Shown one piece after another: positions 8,030-17,515 of a stretch of 64,000 bases of DNA. The notes under the pieces are model-generated. The model searched no databases, was not told the DNA's origin, and worked only from the letters and a program-made list of their open reading frames with translations. Every line of letters starts with the position of its first letter. Position 1 is the first letter of the stretch. The position numbers were made by a program, and so were the translations under genes. This DNA comes from Burkholderiaceae bacterium (GTDB lineage: Bacteria; Pseudomonadota; Gammaproteobacteria; Burkholderiales; Burkholderiaceae_C), in assembly GCA_024235955.1 (NCBI GenBank), contig JACKLJ010000001.1, positions 434,001 to 498,000 of the forward strand, written 5' to 3'.

Positions 8030-8926
8030 GTGGCTGATGCCCCTACCTCGCGCTCGGGCGAGCGACCTCCCGAGCGCGAAGACAAGCGGACCCTGTTCCG
8101 CAAGCTGGTCGAGTTCATCCATCCCGGCCCGGACTCCACCGACGAGCTGATCGAGACGCTGGCCGAGGCCGAAGAGAAAGAGCTGATCGACGCCGACAGC
8201 CGCGTCATGCTCGAGGGTGTGCTGCGCCTGGCCGACATGACCGCCGGCGACGCCATGGTGGCCGCGCCCCGCATGGACCTGCTGGACATCAACGCGCCCT
8301 ACGACGAGCTGCTTCACCAGGTGATCGACACCGCGCATTCGCGCTTCCCGGTGTACGACGGCGAGCGCGAGAACGTCATCGGTACGCTGATGGCCAAGGA
8401 CCTGCTCAAGCTCCAGCGCGCGCCCGAGCTGAACCTGCGCGCGCTGCTGCGCCCGGCCGTGTTCGTGCCCGAGAGCAAGGGCCTGAACGACCTGCTGCGG
8501 GCCTTCCGCATCAACCGCAACCACCTGGCCATCGTGGTGGACGAGTTCGGCCGCACGGCCGGCCTCATCACCATCGAGGACGTGCTGGAAGAGATCGTCG
8601 GCGAGATCGAGGACGAGTTCGACGACGAGGAAGACAAGGGCGACATCTTCGCCCTGGCCGACAAGACCTGGCGCGTGGCGGGCGACACGCCGATCGAGCG
8701 CGTGAACGAAGCCTTCGAGGTCGATCTGGAGGCGAACCTCGATTCCGATCTGGACGTGGAGTTCGACACCATCGGCGGCCTGATCTCGCACGAGATGGGC
8801 CACGTGCCCAAGCGCGGCGAGCACCACCGCATCGGCGGCCTGGATTTCGTGGTGCTGCACGCCAAGGGCGGCGCCGTGCGCTGGTTCAAGGTGTCGCCGA
8901 TGCGCCGCAACGACGCGGCCGATTGA
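8030..8926 (+). CDS. corC: CorC/HlyC-family CBS-domain transporter-associated protein
   Basis: A 298-residue protein with a GTG start. It has two CBS domains (APRMDLLDINAPYDELL, FPVYDGERENVIGTLMAKDLLK and VVDEFGRTAGLITIEDVLEEIVGEIEDEFD) and a C-terminal CorC_HlyC domain ending in VVLHAKGGAVRWFKVSPM. Members lacking the DUF21 membrane part, as here, are called CorC and are linked to magnesium/cobalt efflux. It lies 58 bp upstream of lnt; a corC-lnt order is common in proteobacteria (ybeX-lnt), supporting the call. Confidence 0.92.
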   Translation: MADAPTSRSGERPPEREDKRTLFRKLVEFIHPGPDSTDELIETLAEAEEKELIDADSRVMLEGVLRLADMTAGDAMVAAPRMDLLDINAPYDELLHQVIDTAHSRFPVYDGERENVIGTLMAKDLLKLQRAPELNLRALLRPAVFVPESKGLNDLLRAFRINRNHLAIVVDEFGRTAGLITIEDVLEEIVGEIEDEFDDEEDKGDIFALADKTWRVAGDTPIERVNEAFEVDLEANLDSDLDVEFDTIGGLISHEMGHVPKRGEHHRIGGLDFVVLHAKGGAVRWFKVSPMRRNDAAD

Positions 8927-8984
8927 CCGTTTCACGCCCGGCGGGGTGGCCGGGGCCGGCTGCACACGGTTACAGTACGCGACC

Positions 8985-10601
8985 ATGCGACTTGCCCATT
9001 GGCTGGCCTGGCCTCCGATGGCGCTGCTGGCCGGCGCCGGGCAGGCGCTTGCCCTGGCCGACCCCTGGACCGGGCAGCCCCACGGCTGGCTGCAGGTGCT
9101 CACCCTGGCGTGGCTGGTGTGGCAATTGCTCTACCGCGCGGAGCGGCGCGTGTCCTGGAGCGCCAGCACCTGGGTGCAACCCGAGCGCGGCAAGCCGGGG
9201 CGGCGCGGCTTCCTGATCGGCTGGCTGTTCGCGCTCGGCTGGCTGCTCGGCACCTTCTGGTGGCTGTTCATCTCCATGCACACCTACGGCGGGCTGGCGG
9301 CGCCGCTGGCCGTGGCCGCCGTGCTGGCGCTGGCGGCCCTGCTGGCGCTCTACTACGGCCTGGCCGCGGCCGTGTTTTCCGTGCTTTCGCCGACCGCAGC
9401 CCGCACGGGCCCATGGCTGGTAGCGCTGCTTTTTGCAGCGCTCTGGACGCTGGCGGAGCTGGCGCGCGGCAGCCTGTTCACCGGCTTCCCCTGGGGTGCG
9501 GGCGCCTATGCGCACGTGGACGGCGTGCTGGACTTCCTGCCCCGCTACGTCGGCGCCTACGGCCTGGGCTTCGTGGCGGCGGCGCTGGCGGCGCTGCTGG
9601 TGCTGCTGCCGCGTGTGGCGTGGCGCCGCTGGCCGACCTGGGTGGCGCTGGTGCTGCTGGCAGGCGCCGCGGCGGCCCTGATGGGCTGGCGCCATTGCGA
9701 CCTCTACCCCTGCTTCGCCTCGCCGCCGGGCAGCAAACAGCCCGTCATGCAGGTGGAGCTGCTGCAGGGCAACATCCCGCAAGACGAGAAGTTCGTGCCG
9801 GGCACCGGCGTGGCCGATTCGCTGCGCTGGTACGGTGAGCAGCTGCAGGCAGCCCGCGCGCCGCTGGTGGTGGCTCCGGAAACGGCGCTGCCGCTGCTGC
9901 CGCGCCAGTTGCCCGACGGCTACTGGGACGCCCTGCGGGCCCGCTACAGCCAGGGCGGCCAGGCCGCGCTGCTGGGCGTGCCGCTGGGCGACATGGAGGC
10001 CGGCTACACCAACTCGGTGGTCGGCTTCAAGCCGGCGGAGGCCGAGCCCTACCGCTACGACAAGCACCACCTGGTGCCCTTCGGCGAGTTCATCCCGCGC
10101 TTCTTCAAGTGGTTCACGCAGATGATGAACATCCCGCTGGGCGACTTTGCCCGCGGCGCGCTGGTGCAGCCCTCGTTCGCCTGGCAGGGCCAGCGGCTGG
10201 CGCCCAACATCTGTTACGAGGACCTGTTCGGCGAGGAGCTGGCGGCGCGCTTCGCCGACCCGGCCACGGCGCCCACGGCCTTCGTCAACGTCAGCAACAT
10301 CGCCTGGTTCGGCGACACCGTGGCGATCGACCAGCATCTGGCCATCAGCCGCATGCGCGCGCTGGAGTTCGAGCGGCCGATGCTGCGTGCCACCAACACC
10401 GGCGCCACGGCCATCATCGACGACCGTGGCCAGGTCACCGCGCTGCTGCCGCGCCTGACGCGGGGCGTGCTGCGCGGCGAGTTCCAGGGCCGCACCCGGC
10501 TCACGCCCTACGCCCGCTGGGCCTCGGTGGCGGGCCTGTGGCCCCTGTGGGGGCTGTGCCTGGCGATCGTCGCCTGGGTCTGGCTGAAGCGGCGGCGCTG
10601 A
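8985..10601 (+). CDS. lnt: Apolipoprotein N-acyltransferase
   Basis: A 538-residue inner-membrane enzyme that adds the third acyl chain to the N-terminal cysteine of lipoproteins, using phospholipid. The first ~235 residues hold the membrane helices; the rest is a periplasmic nitrilase-like domain followed by a last helix. The catalytic triad is visible: Glu299 (VVAPETALP), Lys360 (YDKHHLVPFGEF) and Cys410 (APNICYEDLF). The ATG at 8985 fits the family N-terminus; an upstream in-frame start at 8946 would only add a polar extension. At least two lipoproteins in this window (40067, 41474) are potential substrates. Confidence 0.96.
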   Translation: MRLAHWLAWPPMALLAGAGQALALADPWTGQPHGWLQVLTLAWLVWQLLYRAERRVSWSASTWVQPERGKPGRRGFLIGWLFALGWLLGTFWWLFISMHTYGGLAAPLAVAAVLALAALLALYYGLAAAVFSVLSPTAARTGPWLVALLFAALWTLAELARGSLFTGFPWGAGAYAHVDGVLDFLPRYVGAYGLGFVAAALAALLVLLPRVAWRRWPTWVALVLLAGAAAALMGWRHCDLYPCFASPPGSKQPVMQVELLQGNIPQDEKFVPGTGVADSLRWYGEQLQAARAPLVVAPETALPLLPRQLPDGYWDALRARYSQGGQAALLGVPLGDMEAGYTNSVVGFKPAEAEPYRYDKHHLVPFGEFIPRFFKWFTQMMNIPLGDFARGALVQPSFAWQGQRLAPNICYEDLFGEELAARFADPATAPTAFVNVSNIAWFGDTVAIDQHLAISRMRALEFERPMLRATNTGATAIIDDRGQVTALLPRLTRGVLRGEFQGRTRLTPYARWASVAGLWPLWGLCLAIVAWVWLKRRR

Positions 10602-10658
10602 GGTGCCGGCCCGGCGCGGCTTCATAATGCCGGGGCCGGGCGTTTTCATGCGGCGCCC

Positions 10659-11186
10659 ATGTCAAACTCGGACCACATGGCTGAATCCTTTTCCTACGAC
10701 CAACTGATTGCCTCGGGCGAGGGGCGCCTGTTCGGCGCCGAAAGCGGCCGCCTGCCGCTGCCGCCGATGCTGATGTTCGACCGCATCACCCACATCTCGG
10801 AAGACGGCGGCGCGCACGGCCTGGGCCGCATCGAGGCCGAGCTGGATGTCCGGCCCGACCTGTGGTTCTTCGCCTGCCATTTCCAGGGCGATCCGGTGAT
10901 GCCCGGCTGCCTGGGTCTGGACGCCATGTGGCAGCTGATCGGCTTCTACCTGACCTGGCTGCGCCTGCCCGGGCGCGGGCGCGCGCTGGGCGCGGGCGAG
11001 GTCAAGTTCACCGGCGAGGTGGGGCCCGACGTGAAGCTCGTGCGTTACGAGATCGACATCACCCGTGTCATCAAACGCAAGCTCAATATGGCCATCGGCG
11101 ACGCGCGTCTGTTCGCCGACGGCAAGGAGATCTACGTGGCCAAGGACCTGCGGGTAGGCCTTTTCATGCGCGAGGCGGCGTCATGA
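10659..11186 (+). CDS. fabA: 3-hydroxydecanoyl-ACP dehydratase/isomerase
   Basis: A 175-residue hotdog-fold enzyme that introduces the cis double bond in anaerobic unsaturated fatty acid synthesis. FFACHFQGDPVMPGCLGLDAMWQ contains the catalytic His and Asp of FabA, and the length matches Escherichia coli FabA. A second ATG at 10677 is possible. It overlaps fabB by ATGA. FabA with FabB next door is the classic type II route to unsaturated fatty acids. Confidence 0.97.
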   Translation: MSNSDHMAESFSYDQLIASGEGRLFGAESGRLPLPPMLMFDRITHISEDGGAHGLGRIEAELDVRPDLWFFACHFQGDPVMPGCLGLDAMWQLIGFYLTWLRLPGRGRALGAGEVKFTGEVGPDVKLVRYEIDITRVIKRKLNMAIGDARLFADGKEIYVAKDLRVGLFMREAAS

Positions 11187-12421
11187 AGCGGCGGGTGGTC
11201 GTCACCGGCGCGGGCATCGTTTCCTGCATCGGCAACGATCTGGCGGCTGTGGAGCAGTCGCTGCGCCAGGGCAGGAGCGGCATACGCGCCGTGCCCGAGT
11301 TCGCCGAGAAGGGCCTGCGCAGCCAGGTGGGTGGCAAGCCCGAGATCGATCTGGAAGCGCGCATCGACCGCAAGCAGCTGCGCTTCATGGGCGACGCCGC
11401 GGCCTACGCCCACATCGCGCTGGAAGACGCCATCGCCCAGGCCGGCCTGGCGCCGGCGCAGGTGTCGCACCCGCGCACGGGCCTGATCATGGGCTCTGGC
11501 GGCGGCTCGCCGGCCAACCAGATCGAGGCCGCTGACACGCTGCGCAGCAAGGGCATCCGCCGCGTCGGGCCGTACCAGGTCACGCGCTGCATGAGCTCCA
11601 CCGTGTCGGCCTGCCTGTCCACGCACTTTGGCATCAAGGGCATCAACTACTCCATCACCTCGGCCTGCTCCACTTCGGCGCACTGCATCGGCGCGGCGGC
11701 GCAGCAGATCGCCTGGGGCATGCAGGACGTGATGTTCGCCGGCGGTGGCGAAGAGCTGAGCTGGGGCATGGCGATGCTGTTCGACGGCATGGGGGCCATG
11801 TCCAGCAAGCGCAACGATCAGCCCGAGAAGGCCTCCCGCGCCTACGACGCCGACCGTGACGGCTTCGTCATCGCCGGCGGCGGCGGCGCCGTGGTGCTGG
11901 AAAGCCTGGAGCACGCCCAGGCGCGCGGCGCCACCATCCTGGGCGAGGTGGTGGGCTTCGGCGCCACCAGCGACGGCGCCGACATGGTCGCACCCTCGGG
12001 TGACGGCGCCATCGCCTGCATGCGCCAGGCCATCGAGGGCCTGGACGGCCCGATCGACTACATCAACACCCACGGCACCTCCACGCCCGTGGGCGACGTG
12101 CCGGAGCTGAACGCGCTGCGCACGGTGTTTGGCGACCGCGTGCCGCCGTTCTCGTCCACCAAGTCGCTGACCGGCCACTCGCTGGGCGCCACCGGCGTGC
12201 AGGAGGCGATCTACTGCCTGCTGATGCTGCAGAAGGGCTTCATCGCCGGCTCGGTGAACGTCGACACGCCCGACGCGGCGGTGGGCGATCTGCCCCTGGT
12301 CACCGCCACGCGCGACGCGCCGCTGCGCCAGGCGCTGTCCAACAGCTTCGGCTTCGGCGGCACCAACGCGAGCCTGGTGCTGCGCCGCTGGGAGCGTGAA
12401 ACCAGTTCCAACCCTTGGTAG
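11183..12421 (+). CDS. fabB: 3-oxoacyl-ACP synthase I
   Basis: A 412-residue condensing enzyme that elongates the cis-3-decenoyl-ACP made by FabA. The Cys-His-His triad is visible in TSACSTSAHCIG, NTHGTSTPVGD and KSLTGHSLGATG, and the C-terminal NSFGFGGTNASLV glycine loop is intact. The ATG at 11183 overlaps the fabA stop by four bases, so the pair is coupled; the longer open frame from 10862 is only the fabA antiframe. Confidence 0.97.
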   Translation: MKRRVVVTGAGIVSCIGNDLAAVEQSLRQGRSGIRAVPEFAEKGLRSQVGGKPEIDLEARIDRKQLRFMGDAAAYAHIALEDAIAQAGLAPAQVSHPRTGLIMGSGGGSPANQIEAADTLRSKGIRRVGPYQVTRCMSSTVSACLSTHFGIKGINYSITSACSTSAHCIGAAAQQIAWGMQDVMFAGGGEELSWGMAMLFDGMGAMSSKRNDQPEKASRAYDADRDGFVIAGGGGAVVLESLEHAQARGATILGEVVGFGATSDGADMVAPSGDGAIACMRQAIEGLDGPIDYINTHGTSTPVGDVPELNALRTVFGDRVPPFSSTKSLTGHSLGATGVQEAIYCLLMLQKGFIAGSVNVDTPDAAVGDLPLVTATRDAPLRQALSNSFGFGGTNASLVLRRWERETSSNPW

Positions 12422-12575
12422 CCCACTTTCACTCGATGTCAACCGTGCAGCGGGAGCCCATGCACGTTTCAATGCTCCCCCTTGTTCCGGTGGTATAGGC
12501 TACAGGGCACCCCATAGAATGGAGTCCCCAGGCGGCGGGAAGGCCGGCGGCTTGGAACATTCAGGAGGAGTCGCA

Positions 12576-13283
12576 ATGATGGTCACTTTGGCTTGCAGGT
12601 TGTCGCGCACGGGCGCTCGTGCGCTGGGTTGGATGATGACGGCTGCCGCCCTCTATTCGATGGGTACGCCAGCCAACGCGCAAACCGCGCCAGGTGTCAC
12701 GCTGGCTTGCCCTTCCCCGACGAGTTCGGGCGTGACGGCCAATCTGTCGACAGCTGCGGGAACCTGGGAAACATCCGGCGACGGCGGCGCGTGGGTTTCG
12801 GCTGCGGCCTATCAGCATCCTGCCTGGACCAGCACGCCTCCGGCGATCTGGATTGGCGCCGTGACGGGCACGAGTTTCACCGCGGTGGACTACCGGGTCA
12901 TGGTGAACGCCGCCGATCCGTACATTGACCTGGCGTCCGCCACGGTCACGTACAACTACCGCGTGGACAACACGGTGAGCGGGGTGACGTTCAACTCTGC
13001 GGCGCTGACATCCTCGCCCTCGACCACCTACAACAGCGCTTCTCCGTATTCGTCCGCTTCCCAGTCGGTCCCGTTGACGCGGGATGCCAACAACGTTCTG
13101 ACTTTCCACACGACCAACGCGGGGAACCCGTGGGGTCTGGTGGCCAACGTCACGCTCACCTACAACTGCGTTCCGCCGGTCGTGGCGCCCGTACCGGCAG
13201 ACGCCCCATGGGCGCTGCTCAGCCTGAGTGGCTTGATGCTGGCAGCGGTTGGTTTCGCCGCCAGGCGCCGCCGCCGCCACTGA
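12576..13283 (+). CDS. Secreted surface protein with XrtH-type (IPTL-like) C-terminal sorting signal
   Basis: A 235-residue protein with a strong AGGAGG ribosome site 7 bp before ATG 12576. It has a signal peptide (about 1-36, cleavage likely after ANA) and a Ser/Thr/Ala-rich beta-type body. The C-terminus reads VPADAPWALLSLSGL, then a short hydrophobic helix and RRRRR. That tripartite end resembles the IPTL/midcut sorting tails recognised by exosortase H. The body resembles no domain I can name. Neither exosortase nor partner is in the window. Export and sorting are inferred from the termini. Confidence 0.75.
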   Translation: MMVTLACRLSRTGARALGWMMTAAALYSMGTPANAQTAPGVTLACPSPTSSGVTANLSTAAGTWETSGDGGAWVSAAAYQHPAWTSTPPAIWIGAVTGTSFTAVDYRVMVNAADPYIDLASATVTYNYRVDNTVSGVTFNSAALTSSPSTTYNSASPYSSASQSVPLTRDANNVLTFHTTNAGNPWGLVANVTLTYNCVPPVVAPVPADAPWALLSLSGLMLAAVGFAARRRRRH

Positions 13284-13306
13284 CGCTTGGCGGCACGCGC
13301 CAAGCG
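13284..13306 (+). terminator. Hairpin directly after the sorted surface-protein gene
   Basis: CGCTTGGCG and CGCCAAGCG are exact arms around GCACG, starting at the first base after the stop codon. There is no T tract, so termination is likely but not certain. Confidence 0.5.
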
Positions 13307-13402
13307 CACGGACAAAACCTCCATCTGACGGGTCGGGTGGCGTTTCGTCACGCGACCGGTGGCTTGCGGGGCGTGTCGGCAGAGCAGCTTCGCGCGGCCT
13401 CC

Positions 13403-13408
13403 TAAAAT
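13403..13408 (+). promoter_or_regulatory. Candidate -10 box for glyQ-glyS
   Basis: TAAAAT followed by AGAGCG stands out in the 229-bp gap before glyQ and has the look of a sigma-70 -10 element. No clear -35 is seen at the right distance. The rest of the gap holds only the hairpin above. Confidence 0.35.
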
Positions 13409-13512
13409 AGAGCGTTTGTCTGGGCACTTTGACGTGCCAGCAACGTTGCCGCAGGCGCAGCGCAGCTGGCGATTCCGCGCCGGAGTGCATGGTCTCATCC
13501 AGCCGCTCTTAC

Positions 13513-14436
<924 letters not shown>

Positions 14437-14449
14437 GGGACCGAGCATC

Positions 14450-16690
14450 ATGACAACGCACAACCTTCTGGTCGAACTCTTCGTCGAGGAACTGCCGCCC
14501 AAGGCCTTGAAGCGCCTGGGCGAATCCTTTGCCGCCACCCTCACCGAGGAACTCAAGCGCCAGGGCCTGCTGGCCGACACCAGCCAGACCACGCACTTCG
14601 CGAGCCCGCGCCGGCTGGCGGCGCACATCACCGACGTGGCTGCCAAAGCGGCTGACAAGCCGGTGCGCGCCAAGCTGATGCCGGTGCAGGTGGCGCTGGA
14701 CGCGCAGGGCCAGGCCACACCGGCGCTGCTCAAGAAACTGCAGGCGCTGGGCGCCGACGCGTCCGTGGTGCCGCAACTCGTGCGCGCCCCCGACGGCAAG
14801 AGCGAGGCACTGTTCCTCGACCGCGTGGAGCCCGGCGCGGCGCTGGCCGACGGCCTGCAGGCGGCGCTGGAAGCCGCCATCGCCAAACTGCCCATCCCCA
14901 AGGTCATGACCTACCAGCTCAGCGCCGGCACGGCGCTGCCGGGCTGGGACAGCGTGCAGTTCGTGCGCCCGGCGCATGGCCTGGTGGCGCTGCACGGCGA
15001 GCAGGTCGTGCCCGTGACGGCGCTGGGCCTCACGGCCGGCCGTGCCACGCACGGCCACCGCTTCGAGGCGGCCATGGACCCGATCGAGCTGCCCACGGCC
15101 GACAGCTACGCCGCCCAGCTCAGGCTGCATGGCGCCGTGATCGCCAGCTTCGAGGAGCGCCGCGCCGACATCGCCGCCCAGCTCCACAAGGCCGCGGCCG
15201 AGGCGGGTGAAGGCTTGCGTGCTATCGAAGACGAAGCGCTTCTGGACGAGGTCACGGCCCTGGTCGAGCGCCCCAACGTGCTGGTCTGCCGCTTCGACGA
15301 GCAGTTCCTGGGCGTGCCGCAGGAATGCCTGATCCTGACCATGAAGGCCAACCAGAAGTACTTCCCGCTGCTGGACGCGCAGGGCCGGCTGACCAACCGC
15401 TTCCTGGTGGTGAGCAACATCTCGCCGGCCGACGCCAGCGCGGTGATCGGCGGCAACGAGCGCGTGGTGCGCCCGCGCCTGGCCGACGCCAAGTTCTTCT
15501 TCGACCAGGACCGCAAGAAGCCGCTGGAAAGCCGTGTGGAGGGCCTGGCCAAGGTCGTGTACCACAACAAGCTGGGCACGCAGGGCGAGCGCGTGGAGCG
15601 CGTGCGCGCCATCGCGCGCGCCATCGCCGGGCAGATCGCCGCCGCCAACCCGCTGGCCGGCGGCCAGTCGCTGGTGGAGCGCGCCGATCTGGCCGCCAAG
15701 CTGGCCAAGGCCGACCTGCTGACCGACATGGTGGGCGAGTTCCCCGAGCTGCAGGGCATCATGGGCGGCTACTACGCCCGCCACGACGGCCTGCCCGAAG
15801 ACGTGGCCTTCGCCATCGAAGACCACTACAAGCCGCGCTTTGCCGGCGACGAGCTGCCGCAGGGCCTCGTAGGCACCGTGGTGGCGCTGGCCGACAAGCT
15901 GGAAACGCTGGTCGGCATGTTCGGCATCGGCAACCTGCCTACCGGCGACAAGGACCCGTTCGCGCTGCGCCGGCATGCGCTGGGGGTGATTCGCATGTTG
16001 GTGGAAAAGCAGTTGCCGCTGGGTTTACGGGATGTTCTGGAGGCCACCTACAAATCCATGGATGAGGCACTGGCCGACAAGGGTCTGGTGGAGACCGTGG
16101 CGGCCACCGACCGGGCCGGTGAACAGGTTCGTCTTGTCAAGACAACGCAGCGATTTCTGGACGCGGAAACGCCCGACAAGGTTGTGGACTTCATCTTCGA
16201 ACGGTTTGCAGGCAGCTTGCGCGAACAGGGGTATTCCTCCCAGGAGGTTGACGCCGCCCTTGCTTCGAGGCCCCGGTACTTGAGTGACATACCCAAGCGC
16301 CTCGAAGCCGTCCGCGCCTTCGCCCGCCTCCCCGAGGCCCCCGCCCTGGCCGCTGCCAACAAGCGCATCGGCAACATCCTGAAGAAGGCCGAGGCCGACG
16401 AGGCCGTGCAGGCCCAGGTGGACGGCGCGCTGCTGCAGGAGCCTGCCGAGCAGAGCCTGTACGCCGCCATGCAGCAGACCGTGCCGCAGGCCGACGCCCA
16501 GTTCGACGCCGGCGACTACACCGCCTCGCTGCAGACGCTGGCGCGCCTGCGCGAGCCGGTCGATGCCTTCTTCGACGGCGTGATGGTCAACGCGGAAGAC
16601 GCCGCGCTGCGCCGCAACCGCCAGGGCCTGCTGAAGACGCTGCACCTGGCCATGAACCGCGTGGCCGACCTGTCGCGCCTGGCGCAATGA
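14450..16690 (+). CDS. glyS: Glycine-tRNA ligase beta subunit
   Basis: A 746-residue partner of GlyQ. Family blocks are present: LLVELFVEELPPKAL near the N-terminus, FASPRRLAAHI, KIPKVM-type and GWDSVQFVRPAHGLVALHG segments, LTMKANQKYFPL, and the C-terminal DALR-like anticodon-binding helices (EPVDAFFDGVMVNAED). The frame is intact. About 15985-16300 is written in clearly different codons (TTA, TTG, CGA, CTT, GTT), unlike the G/C-ending codons on both sides, suggesting a patch from another source. Confidence 0.95.
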   Translation: MTTHNLLVELFVEELPPKALKRLGESFAATLTEELKRQGLLADTSQTTHFASPRRLAAHITDVAAKAADKPVRAKLMPVQVALDAQGQATPALLKKLQALGADASVVPQLVRAPDGKSEALFLDRVEPGAALADGLQAALEAAIAKLPIPKVMTYQLSAGTALPGWDSVQFVRPAHGLVALHGEQVVPVTALGLTAGRATHGHRFEAAMDPIELPTADSYAAQLRLHGAVIASFEERRADIAAQLHKAAAEAGEGLRAIEDEALLDEVTALVERPNVLVCRFDEQFLGVPQECLILTMKANQKYFPLLDAQGRLTNRFLVVSNISPADASAVIGGNERVVRPRLADAKFFFDQDRKKPLESRVEGLAKVVYHNKLGTQGERVERVRAIARAIAGQIAAANPLAGGQSLVERADLAAKLAKADLLTDMVGEFPELQGIMGGYYARHDGLPEDVAFAIEDHYKPRFAGDELPQGLVGTVVALADKLETLVGMFGIGNLPTGDKDPFALRRHALGVIRMLVEKQLPLGLRDVLEATYKSMDEALADKGLVETVAATDRAGEQVRLVKTTQRFLDAETPDKVVDFIFERFAGSLREQGYSSQEVDAALASRPRYLSDIPKRLEAVRAFARLPEAPALAAANKRIGNILKKAEADEAVQAQVDGALLQEPAEQSLYAAMQQTVPQADAQFDAGDYTASLQTLARLREPVDAFFDGVMVNAEDAALRRNRQGLLKTLHLAMNRVADLSRLAQ

Positions 16691-16755
16691 GCGGTGCGGC
16701 GCTTCGGCCGCTTCGCGCACGCCCTGATCGATTCGGCATGGTGATGTTTCAAATT

Positions 16756-16805
16756 CCGTTCGGGCTGAGCTTGCCGAAGCCCTTCGACAGGCTCAGGGCG
16801 AACGG
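16756..16805. repeat. REP-like palindromic element
   Basis: CCGTTCGGGCTGAGCTTGCC and its imperfect reverse complement ending in AGGGCGAACGG form a long hairpin between glyS and the next gene. The same sequence family recurs at 25838-25922. Elements of this kind are common in beta- and gammaproteobacterial intergenic DNA and are usually moved by a RAYT transposase, none of which is in the window. Confidence 0.75.
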
Positions 16806-16839
16806 CGCCAATCCCTCCTTGCCGGATCAATAACCAGCC

Positions 16840-17508
16840 ATGACGGCAACAGCCCCCGCCAACCCGCACGAGCCGCGCCCGGCACTGTGGCGCTGGGTGC
16901 TGGGCGTGTTCGCGCCGCCGCTGGCGGCCACGTCGCTGCACTGGTGGCTGTCCACCGAGGCGGAGAGTTTTTCGCCCGCCTTCCCGCTGAAGGAGGTGCG
17001 CACGGTGACCAGCTGGACCGATGTGGTGCTGCCCTGGCTGCTGGGCCTGCTGGCCGTGGCGGTGGGCATTGCGCTGCTGGTCTGGCTGCGCCGGCGCCTG
17101 GGCTGGGCGCGCCTGGGGCGGCCGCTGCTGGCCGCGTGGTGGCTGCTCTGCGCCGCTGGTGCCTGGGCGGTCTGGGCCGCGCACACCGACCGCGCCGGCA
17201 TGGTGCCCGGGCCCGAGCTGCAGGCCCGCGTGCTGGGCGTGGGCGACAAGGCGCCCAGCCAGCACGGCCCGGGCGGCGCCATGGTGTTCCTGCAATCGCC
17301 GGCCTGGCCGGGCCCGCGCAGCGTGCTGCTGGAAGGCGCGCCCGCCGGCAGCGTGGCGCCGGGCAGCGTGCTGGGGCTGAAGACGGGGCAGGGCGCGCGT
17401 GGCGGTGCTTATGTGACAGCCTGGTCGGTGGCCGAGGCGCCGCCCGCATCGGCAACTGCGGCAGCTTCGGCGCCCGCGCCGGCCGCCAGCGCGCCGGCTG
17501 CCCGATAA
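16840..17508 (+). CDS. Uncharacterised membrane protein
   Basis: A 222-residue protein with about three hydrophobic segments (one near 20-35, ALLGLLAVAVGIALLVWL-like near 62-85, and WWLLCAAGAWAVWAAH near 100-115). A soluble part rich in Gly/Pro and an Ala/Pro-rich tail (ASATAAASAPAPAASAPAAR) follow. I do not recognise a family. It lies 7 bp upstream of the gmhB-like gene, so they are probably co-transcribed; an envelope role is only suggested by that. Confidence 0.7.
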   Translation: MTATAPANPHEPRPALWRWVLGVFAPPLAATSLHWWLSTEAESFSPAFPLKEVRTVTSWTDVVLPWLLGLLAVAVGIALLVWLRRRLGWARLGRPLLAAWWLLCAAGAWAVWAAHTDRAGMVPGPELQARVLGVGDKAPSQHGPGGAMVFLQSPAWPGPRSVLLEGAPAGSVAPGSVLGLKTGQGARGGAYVTAWSVAEAPPASATAAASAPAPAASAPAAR

Positions 17509-17515
17509 TCGGCGC

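Noticed and set aside
15985..16300. Frameshift or assembly join in glyS at the composition change
   Set aside because: The reading frame and conserved helices continue without a break; only codon use differs.
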